Assembly (NCBI GenBank): GCA_964651825.1
Contig: CAZYWK010000004.1
Span: forward strand, 19,732 to 83,731
DNA: 64,000 nt
Source of the DNA: Sva-07 sp964651825
GTDB taxonomy: Bacteria; Actinomycetota; Acidimicrobiia; Acidimicrobiales; Ilumatobacteraceae
Direction of reading: 5' to 3'
In this document: piece by piece, positions 57,876 through 64,000 of the stretch
Numbering within the stretch: position 1 is the first letter of the stretch
Layout of the letters: each line of letters opens with the position of its first letter
The notes under the pieces: model-generated
Told to the model about the DNA's origin: nothing
The model's input: only the letters and a program-made list of their open reading frames with translations
Database searches by the model: none
Translations under genes and position numbers: made by a program

Positions 57876-60284
57876 ATGAACGCGCCAGCTGAGGCCTCCA
57901 CCGTCGACCCCGCGCACCCGTCGGTGTGGGCACGGCTCGGGCGGCTGTCGTTCCGGCGGCGATGGGCGGTGCTCGGTGCCTGGCTGAGCGTGCTCGTCGT
58001 CGTGTTCGCGCTGGCCGGCTCGATCGGCGCGGCGAGCGAGAGCGCCTTCGACATCCCGGCGTCGGAGTCGAAGCGCGGGTTCGAGACCCTCGACACCCAC
58101 TTCGGTGGCCTGGGCAGCGGATCGTCCGGCAGCATCGTGTTCCGGGCCGAGCAAGGTGTCGACGACCCGCAGGTGACGGCGACGATGACCGAGTTGTTCG
58201 ATCGGGTCGCCGAGCTCGACGACGTCGCCATCACCAGCCCGTACTCACCGGTCGGTCAGCTGCGCGGGCTCACCGCGACCGAGGGCGACCAGGCGGGTCT
58301 GATCGCCTACGCCGCCATCGACCTCGCCGACACGGTGAACGAGTCACAGGCGGCCGAGATCGGCAAACAGATCAACGACCTGATCCCAGCCGGGGTCGAT
58401 GGGCTGCAGATCGAGGTGGGTGGCGCCGCGCTCGGCACGTTCGAGCCGCCGTCGTCGGAGCTGATCGGCCTCGCGTTCGCCGTCGTCATCCTCATCATCG
58501 CTTTCGGTTCGGTGCTCGCGATGGGCTTGCCGATCGGTGTCGCGCTGTTCGGTGTGGGCGCCGGCGCCGGGCTGATCACGCTGCTCTCGCACGTCATGTC
58601 GGTGCCCGACATCGCCACCACCCTCGGGGCGATGATCGGGCTCGGAGTCGGCATCGACTACGCGCTGTTCATCGTCACCCGCTACCGCGAGGGTCTGAAG
58701 GCAGGCGACTCGCCGGAGCACGCGACGGTCACGGCGATCGACACCGCCGGGCGCGCCGTCGTGTTCGCCGGCTTCACCGTCGTGATCTCCCTGCTCGGGA
58801 TGTTCGTGATCGGCCTGCCGTTCATCAATGGGATGGCCACCGGTGCCGCGGTCACCGTGCTCGTCACGATGCTCGCCTCTATCACGCTGCTGCCGGCGTT
58901 CCTGGGGCTGGCTCAGCGCCGGGTGGAGGTCACCCGCTGGCGTGGGTTGATCGCGGCCGGCCTCGTCGCCGTGGCCCTGCTCGGCGTCGGCCTCGGGATC
59001 CAGCCACTGCTCGTCGGGGTACCGCTTGCCGTGGTGGTCGTGCTCGCCTCGTTCGCCGTGGCCCCGCTGCGCCGTGAGCTGCCGCCCCGTGCGGAACGGC
59101 CGGTCCGCGAGACGTGGGCGTATCGCTGGAGCCGCTTCGTCCAGCGCCACCCGTGGTGGATCCTCGCCGTGTCGGCCGGTGTGCTCGTGACGCTCATGAT
59201 CCCCGTGTTGGGGCTGCGCCTCGGCTTCAGCGACGAGAGCAACTTCGCGGAGTCGACCACCACCCGCCGGGCCTTCGACCTGACCACCGACGGCTTCGGC
59301 GCCGGCGCCAACGGTCCGCTCGTGCTGACCGCCGAGCTGACGAGCGACGACGACCTCGGTGTGCTCGCCGGTTTGGCCGAGACCCTGGGCACGACCGACG
59401 GGGTCGCGTCGGTGCTCGGCCCGATCCCGGATGCACCCACCGATCCGGCCGCCGCGATCATCCAGGTGATCCCGACCACCGGCCCCCAGGACGCGGCGAC
59501 CGAGGCCCTGGTGCATGACCTCCGCAGCTCGGTCGTCCCGGACGCGGTCGAGGGCACCGGCGTCGAGGTGAACGTCTCCGGCGGTGTGGCGGCCAACATC
59601 GACTTCAGCTCGTACCTGACCGCACGCATCCCGGCGTTCTTCATCGCCGTGCTCAGCTTGTCCTTCCTCCTCTTGATGATGGTGTTCCGCTCGTTGCTCG
59701 TGCCGCTCAAGGCGGTGATCATGAACATGCTGTCGATCGGCGCCGCGTACGGGGTGGTGGTGATGGTGTTCCAGTTCGGCTGGGGGGCGGCGCTGTTCAA
59801 CACGGCGGGCGGGCCGATCGAGCCGTTCGTGCCGATGATGATGTTCGCCATCGTGTTCGGCCTGTCGATGGACTACGAGGTGTTCCTCCTGTCGCGGGTC
59901 AAAGAGGAATACGACCGCACCGGCGACGCCGCCAACTCCGTGGCCGATGGCCTCGCCCTGACGGCGCGGGTGATCACCGCCGCGGCGGCGATCATGGTCG
60001 CCGTGTTCGCCAGCTTCGTACTGGAGGACAACCGGGTCATCCAGATGTTCGGGCTCGGCCTGTCGGTCGCGGTGTTCCTCGACGCCACGCTCGTGCGCAT
60101 GCTGCTCGTACCCGCCACGATGGAGCTCCTCGGTGAGAAGAACTGGTGGCTGCCCCGCTGGCTCGACCGCATCCTGCCGACGCTCAACGTCGAAGGGGGC
60201 GCGCATGCGTCCGCCGTGTCGGTCGCGGTTGCCGGCTCCGCTGACGATCTCGACACTCGCGAACCCGAACTCGTCGACGCCTGA
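57876..60284 (+). CDS. MMPL family RND-type transporter
   Basis: The 802-residue protein has two repeats, each with one helix, an outer loop and a five-helix bundle. The first begins FRRRWAVLGAWLSVLVVVFALAGS and contains MIGLGVGIDYALFIVTRYREGL. The second has IVFGLSMDYEVFLLSRVKEEYD. The Asp-Tyr pairs in these segments are the proton-relay residues of MmpL proteins. These transporters export lipids or drugs. It lies 81 bases after the KAS III gene. Confidence 0.94.
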   Translation: MNAPAEASTVDPAHPSVWARLGRLSFRRRWAVLGAWLSVLVVVFALAGSIGAASESAFDIPASESKRGFETLDTHFGGLGSGSSGSIVFRAEQGVDDPQVTATMTELFDRVAELDDVAITSPYSPVGQLRGLTATEGDQAGLIAYAAIDLADTVNESQAAEIGKQINDLIPAGVDGLQIEVGGAALGTFEPPSSELIGLAFAVVILIIAFGSVLAMGLPIGVALFGVGAGAGLITLLSHVMSVPDIATTLGAMIGLGVGIDYALFIVTRYREGLKAGDSPEHATVTAIDTAGRAVVFAGFTVVISLLGMFVIGLPFINGMATGAAVTVLVTMLASITLLPAFLGLAQRRVEVTRWRGLIAAGLVAVALLGVGLGIQPLLVGVPLAVVVVLASFAVAPLRRELPPRAERPVRETWAYRWSRFVQRHPWWILAVSAGVLVTLMIPVLGLRLGFSDESNFAESTTTRRAFDLTTDGFGAGANGPLVLTAELTSDDDLGVLAGLAETLGTTDGVASVLGPIPDAPTDPAAAIIQVIPTTGPQDAATEALVHDLRSSVVPDAVEGTGVEVNVSGGVAANIDFSSYLTARIPAFFIAVLSLSFLLLMMVFRSLLVPLKAVIMNMLSIGAAYGVVVMVFQFGWGAALFNTAGGPIEPFVPMMMFAIVFGLSMDYEVFLLSRVKEEYDRTGDAANSVADGLALTARVITAAAAIMVAVFASFVLEDNRVIQMFGLGLSVAVFLDATLVRMLLVPATMELLGEKNWWLPRWLDRILPTLNVEGGAHASAVSVAVAGSADDLDTREPELVDA

Positions 60285-60321
60285 TCTCGGCCGCGCAGCC
60301 CTGGAGCACGGGTCCGGTCCA

Positions 60322-60374
60322 CGTTTGCGTCGGGATCTGGGTACGCCTGTCGGTGCCGGATCCCGACGCAAACG
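60322..60374. repeat. 53-bp palindromic intergenic element, copy 2
   Basis: Same length and outer arms (CGTTTGCGTCGGGAT and its complement) as 43611-43663 but inverted: the loop core reads CCTGTCGGTG, the complement of CACCGACAGG in copy 1. Inner stem bases differ between copies, mostly in pairs. It lies between the MMPL gene and the ABC transporter operon. Confidence 0.85.
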
Positions 60375-60427
60375 GTGATTGAGGGGGCGCCGCTCGTCGA
60401 GGTGGCCGAGGTGCAAGACTGCGCCCG

Positions 60428-61396
60428 ATGCCGGGGATCATCGAGACGCACGGCTTGGTGATGCAGTTCCCGTCGACCCGGGCGCTCGACGGGCTCGATC
60501 TCGCGGTGCCGCCGGGTGTCACCGGTCTGGTGGGCGCGAACGGAGCGGGCAAGACCACGCTGATCTCACTCGTGCTCGGCCTGCTGCGCCCGACGTCAGG
60601 GTCGATCTCGGTGCTCGGGCTCGATCCCGGCCCCGACGGCCCCACCCTGCGGGCGATGATCGGCTACGGCCCGGAGCGCAACGTGCTCCCCGACGACCTG
60701 CGCGCCTACGACTTCGTCCGCCACCTCGCCGAGGTGAAGGGCCTGCCGCGTGACGAGGCCCGCAGCCGCGCCAGCGACTCGCTGTACCTCGTCGGTCTCG
60801 GCGAGGAGCGCTTCCGGGCACTCGGCACCATGTCGACCGGCCAACGTCAGCGGGTGAAGCTCGCCCAGGCGATCGCCGCCGACCCGAGGTTCATCGTGCT
60901 CGACGAGCCGACCGACGGCCTCGACCCCGTCCAGCGCGACGAGATGCTGAACATCATCCGCCAGGTCAACCGGGAGTTCGGCATCGACGTGATGCTGTCG
61001 TCGCACGTGCTCGAGGAGGTCGAGCGGGTGTGCGACAACGTCGTCGCGCTCGATGCGGGGCTGCTGGTCGCACAGGGCTCGATCGAGGAGCTGGCCGGAG
61101 TGTCCGGCGGCATCGAGATCGAGCTCGTCGAACTCGACGACCGTCCGCAGTCGGTCGATCACGTGGTCCAGCTGCTCGTCGAACGAGGCGCAGCGGTCGA
61201 CCGCAACGACACGGTGCTGCTCGTCGGCGGCCGCACCGACGACGAACTGTTCGATCTCGCTGCGGCGTGCGTCGCCGACGCGCAGGCGCGGATCCGCCGG
61301 CTCGCCCAGCGGCGACGGTCCCTCGACGATCTGTTCTCCAGCCACGCGGAGCGAGCGGGCAGTCAGCGGCTCGACGAGGAACGGGCGATCTCGTGA
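60428..61396 (+). CDS. ABC transporter ATP-binding protein (ABC-2 type exporter)
   Basis: The 322-residue ATPase has Walker A GANGAGKTT at 36-44, signature MSTGQRQRVKLAQAIA, Walker B FIVLDEPTDGLDPVQ and the switch His in MLSSHVLEE. The C-terminal 80 residues are an extra domain typical of CcmA-type export ATPases. The stop overlaps the permease GTG by four bases. Confidence 0.94.
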   Translation: MPGIIETHGLVMQFPSTRALDGLDLAVPPGVTGLVGANGAGKTTLISLVLGLLRPTSGSISVLGLDPGPDGPTLRAMIGYGPERNVLPDDLRAYDFVRHLAEVKGLPRDEARSRASDSLYLVGLGEERFRALGTMSTGQRQRVKLAQAIAADPRFIVLDEPTDGLDPVQRDEMLNIIRQVNREFGIDVMLSSHVLEEVERVCDNVVALDAGLLVAQGSIEELAGVSGGIEIELVELDDRPQSVDHVVQLLVERGAAVDRNDTVLLVGGRTDDELFDLAAACVADAQARIRRLAQRRRSLDDLFSSHAERAGSQRLDEERAIS

Positions 61397-62268
61397 GCAT
61401 GCGCGGTGACGCCCAGATCGCGGCGCGTGGATTCCAGCCGTACGACGGCCCCCGATCCGGTGTGGCCGGTGCGATCCGCAGCGTCAGCTGGGAGAGCGTT
61501 CGTGCCACCCTCGGCCTCGGCCGGCCCGCCCGCACGAAGATCTTCCCGGTCCTGTCCGTCGCGATCGCCTACGTCCCGGCGGTCGTGTTCGTGGGCGTGG
61601 CCGTGCTCATCCCCGGCGACATCCTCGAGCCCGAGGACGTCGCGGACTACGCCGGGTACTACGGCTTCATCACGCTGGCGATCATCCTGTTCTGCGCGCT
61701 CGTGGCTCCGGAGGTCCTCGTCTCGGACCGGCGCAACGGGATGCTGGCGATGTACCTGTCGACGCCGCTGCACCGCGGCACCTACCTCGCGGCCAAGGCG
61801 ATCGCGGTCGCCGTCACGCTCGGGCTGGTGACGTTCGGGCCACCGATCCTCGTCCTGCTCGGCTACACGTTCGACGGTTCGGGGCCCGACGGCCTGAACG
61901 GCTGGCTGCTCACGCTGCTGCGCATCTTCCTATCCGGCGTGGCCGTGTCGGCGGCGCTGACCGCGGTGTCGATGGCGGCCTCGAGCCTCACCGATCGCCG
62001 GGCCTTCGCCGCAATCGGCATCGTGCTGCTCGTCCTGATCTCACCGATCCTCGCCTCCGCGCTCGTCGAGGGCGCCGGCATGTCGCCCTACTGGTGGATG
62101 ATCTCCCTGTTCACCATGCCGTTCGAGCTCGTGAACCGCATCTTCGGCCAGGCCGGCGAGTTCCCCGAGATCCCGACCGCCGCCGTGCTGCTGGCGAACG
62201 TCGCGTGGACCGCGCTCGGCCTCGGTGTCGTGGTGTGGCGCTACTCGAAGCTGGTGATCGCGCGATGA
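61393..62268 (+). CDS. ABC-2 type transporter permease
   Basis: From GTG 61393 the 291-residue protein has six hydrophobic segments, including VLSVAIAYVPAVVFVGVAVLI, GFITLAIILFCALVAPEVLV, AIAVAVTLGLVTFGPPILVLL and AVLLANVAWTALGLGVVVW. LVSDRRNGMLAMYLSTPL is the conserved ABC-2 loop. It starts inside the stop of its ATPase gene and overlaps the next ATPase ATG. Confidence 0.88.
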   Translation: MSMRGDAQIAARGFQPYDGPRSGVAGAIRSVSWESVRATLGLGRPARTKIFPVLSVAIAYVPAVVFVGVAVLIPGDILEPEDVADYAGYYGFITLAIILFCALVAPEVLVSDRRNGMLAMYLSTPLHRGTYLAAKAIAVAVTLGLVTFGPPILVLLGYTFDGSGPDGLNGWLLTLLRIFLSGVAVSAALTAVSMAASSLTDRRAFAAIGIVLLVLISPILASALVEGAGMSPYWWMISLFTMPFELVNRIFGQAGEFPEIPTAAVLLANVAWTALGLGVVVWRYSKLVIAR

Positions 62269-63263
62269 CCGATTCGCCGTTCGCGCCGCCGCTCGGGCTG
62301 CCCGCGGGCTCGGACGCGACGGTGCAGGTCACGCCTCCTGCCGCTCTCACCGGGATGATCGCGGTGAACGGCGCGTCGAAGTTCTTCGGTTCGGTGGTCG
62401 CCGTGAGCGATGTGAGCTTCGCGATCAACGCCGGTGTGACCGCCCTGCTCGGCCCGAACGGCGCTGGCAAGTCGACCTTGTTCCGGATGATCTGCGGTCT
62501 GACGACACCCTCGCGCGGCACGGTGGAACTGCTCGGAGCCGACCCGCGCCATGACCGCGACGTCCGCGGACGCGTCGCGCTCGTGCCGCAGCAGGACGCC
62601 CTGTTCGACCACCTCAGCGCCGACGAGTTCGTGTCGATCGCCGCCCAGACCCACGGCGTCGACGATCCGGCCGCGGTGGCCCGTTGGGCCCTCGAACAGG
62701 TCGATCTCGCCGACGTCGGCGACAAGGTGGTCGGCCAGTTCTCGAAGGGCATGCGCCAGCGGGTGAAGGTCGCGGCGGCGCTCGTGAACGACCCGGAGGT
62801 GCTGATTCTCGACGAGCCGCTGACCGGGCTCGATCCCGTCCAGCGCCGCCGCTTGACGGCCCTGTTCCACCGGCTCGGCAACGACGGCCGCTGTGTCCTG
62901 GTGTCGAGTCACGTTCTCGACGAGGTCAGCCGGCTCGGGTCCCGAGTGCTGGTGATCGCCCAGGGCCGGCTCGTGGCGAGCGGCGACTACCGCGATCTCC
63001 GCGAACTGATGGACGACCGGCCGCACCGCATCCGCTTCGGTACCTCGGATCCGCGCCGACTGGCGACAGCACTCGTCGGGCGCGGCCTCGTCGACGGGTT
63101 GACGATCGACGCCACGTCGATCACCGTCGACACGACCGACGCTGACGCGATCGGGCGGCAACTCGCCCCGCTCGCGGTCGAGCTCGGCGTCCGGCTCACC
63201 GAGGTGAGCCCCCTCGACGACGACCTCGAATCGGTCTTCAGATACCTGGTGGAACGGCGATGA
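62265..63263 (+). CDS. ABC transporter ATP-binding protein (second pair)
   Basis: The 332-residue ATPase has Walker A GPNGAGKST at 63-71, the Q-loop VALVPQQDALF, signature FSKGMRQRVKVAAALV, Walker B VLILDEPLTGLDPVQ and VLVSSHVLDEVSRLG. A 25-residue non-homologous leader precedes the domain. The four genes from 60428 overlap by four bases in turn (GTGA, ATGA, ATGA), so they form one operon, possibly one exporter with two ATPase-permease pairs. Confidence 0.94.
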   Translation: MTDSPFAPPLGLPAGSDATVQVTPPAALTGMIAVNGASKFFGSVVAVSDVSFAINAGVTALLGPNGAGKSTLFRMICGLTTPSRGTVELLGADPRHDRDVRGRVALVPQQDALFDHLSADEFVSIAAQTHGVDDPAAVARWALEQVDLADVGDKVVGQFSKGMRQRVKVAAALVNDPEVLILDEPLTGLDPVQRRRLTALFHRLGNDGRCVLVSSHVLDEVSRLGSRVLVIAQGRLVASGDYRDLRELMDDRPHRIRFGTSDPRRLATALVGRGLVDGLTIDATSITVDTTDADAIGRQLAPLAVELGVRLTEVSPLDDDLESVFRYLVERR

Positions 63264-64000
63264 CGACGACCGAACGTCCGGAGGCCGGCACGAGTCGGTC
63301 GGTGCCGCCTGGTCGGGCGCTGGCGATCAGCTACAAGGTGATCCTGCGGCAGCTGACGAGCCGCGGCCGGATCATCGCGCTGACGCTGCTCGCCCTCATC
63401 GCGCCGGTCGCGGGGTTCGCACTCGGGCAGGCCGACGCCGACCTCGACGACGCCGTCGGGCTGATCGCCAGCCTCGGCTTCGCGGTGGTCGTTCCGGTCG
63501 TGGCCCTCGTGTTCGGCGGCGCCGCGATCGGCGATCTTCGCGACGACAAGACCCTCGTGTACTTCTGGCTCCGCCCGATGGACCGGTGGCCGGTCGTCGT
63601 CGGCGCCGCGCTCGCCGCGATGACGCTCGTCGCACCGATCACGCTCGTGCCGGTGGTCCTCGCGTCGATCCTCACGGGCGCTGGTGGCGACCTGGTCGGG
63701 GCGACCGTGATGGCCGGCGTCGTGGCGGTGATCTCCTACTCGGCGCTCTTCACCTTGTTCGGGGTGTGGCTCAAGCGCTTCATCGTGTGGGGGCTGGCGT
63801 ACATCCTCATCTGGGAGGGCTTCATCGCCCAGGCCGGCCCCGGCGTGGCCCGGTTCGCGCTGCGCAAGTACACGCGGTCGATCCTCGTCGAGCGCACCGG
63901 CGCCGATCTCGACCTCGCCGACTTCTCGCTGGCGGTCGGCATCGTGGTTCCGCTCGTCGTTGCGGTCGCCGCGCTGGCGGTCGCCGCGTGGCGCCTCGGC
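63260..64000 (+). CDS. ABC-2 type permease, 3' end beyond the window (partial)
   Basis: From ATG 63260 the frame is open to the window end (247 codons). Visible parts are ISYKVILRQLTSRGRIIALT, several hydrophobic segments (LGFAVVVPVVALVFGGAAIG, VVVGAALAAMTLVAPITLV, LFTLFGVWLKRFIVWGLAYI) and FGGAAIGDLRDDKTLVYFWLRP. The last segment matches the ABC-2 permease pattern near the ATPase-contact loop. It overlaps the upstream ATPase stop by four bases. Confidence 0.87.
   Translation, partial: MTTTERPEAGTSRSVPPGRALAISYKVILRQLTSRGRIIALTLLALIAPVAGFALGQADADLDDAVGLIASLGFAVVVPVVALVFGGAAIGDLRDDKTLVYFWLRPMDRWPVVVGAALAAMTLVAPITLVPVVLASILTGAGGDLVGATVMAGVVAVISYSALFTLFGVWLKRFIVWGLAYILIWEGFIAQAGPGVARFALRKYTRSILVERTGADLDLADFSLAVGIVVPLVVAVAALAVAAWRLG

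Noticed and set aside
1..64000. tRNA, rRNA, tmRNA, SRP RNA or RNase P RNA genes
   Set aside because: I looked for conserved cores in the intergenic stretches and saw none. A covariance search would be needed to be certain.

Overview
The window is high-GC DNA on both strands and carries the replication-origin region of an actinobacterium. The gene order gyrA-gyrB-dciA-recF-dnaN-dnaA | rpmH-rnpA-yidD-yidC-khpB-rsmG-parA-parB | cwlM-trxA-trxB-(membrane protein)-anti-sigma-sigma-kinase-degV-DUF6049-GNAT | pcnA is the classical actinobacterial origin neighbourhood. The DUF5318-rpsF-ssb-rpsR-rplI-dnaB block follows on the same side. Protein style (actinobacterial GyrA, abundant GTG/TTG starts, DUF6049, DUF5318, CwlM-like protein) and the accessory genes fit an Acidimicrobiia member such as the Ilumatobacter group. 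That taxonomic placement is inference.

Layout. 1-7286 (minus strand): gyrA (5' part only, broken by an intein at the catalytic tyrosine), gyrB, a DUF721/DciA-like gene, recF, dnaN, a candidate oriC with DnaA boxes, and dnaA. 7287-13155: more DnaA boxes, then rpmH-rnpA-yidD-yidC-khpB-rsmG, two parS sites, parA-parB, and an intergenic region with a perfect DnaA box and degenerate parS-like pieces. 13156-23521 (minus): envelope and redox regulation, comprising a CwlM-like amidase-fold protein, thioredoxin and its reductase, a SigM-type ECF sigma factor with its anti-sigma, and a transmembrane Ser/Thr kinase. The kinase's outer domain resembles the C-terminus of actinobacterial MurJ. DegV, a DUF6049 surface protein and an acetyltransferase complete this block. 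23580-33889: pcnA, a PAS-GGDEF-EAL signalling protein, a methyltransferase, DUF5318, a DUF192 lipoprotein, then rpsF-ssb-rpsR-rplI and a dnaB split by a second, complete intein in the Walker A motif.

33907-44691 is mixed housekeeping: a DUF2207 protein with a lipoprotein, two divergent PLP enzymes, a large LPG-synthase-type membrane protein with a degenerate kinase-like domain, purE-purK, trmB and azlC-azlD. 44773-52018 (minus) is the most accessory-looking part. It holds a RES/Xre toxin-antitoxin pair with promoter and operator-like repeats, then a tightly coupled four-gene operon (BVMO-type monooxygenase, class III aminotransferase, D-aminoacylase-type amidohydrolase, TauD-type dioxygenase). 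The N-terminus of the dioxygenase contains a TVEAD-coding repeat broken by a 100-N gap whose two flanks share exactly 55 identical bases. 52063-64000: an AceE-like E1 enzyme, a VOC protein, small membrane and lipoprotein genes, engB, a KAS III enzyme, an MMPL transporter and two ABC-2-type exporter pairs, the last cut by the window end.

Small intergenic repeats run through the window: a 53-bp palindromic element in two opposite-facing copies, a 23-bp exact dispersed repeat, a three-unit tandem repeat after purK, and a 40-bp palindrome that contains the stop codons of two convergent genes. The strongest observations are the two inteins in replication proteins, the MurJ-tail-like kinase, and the probably artefactual assembly gap.
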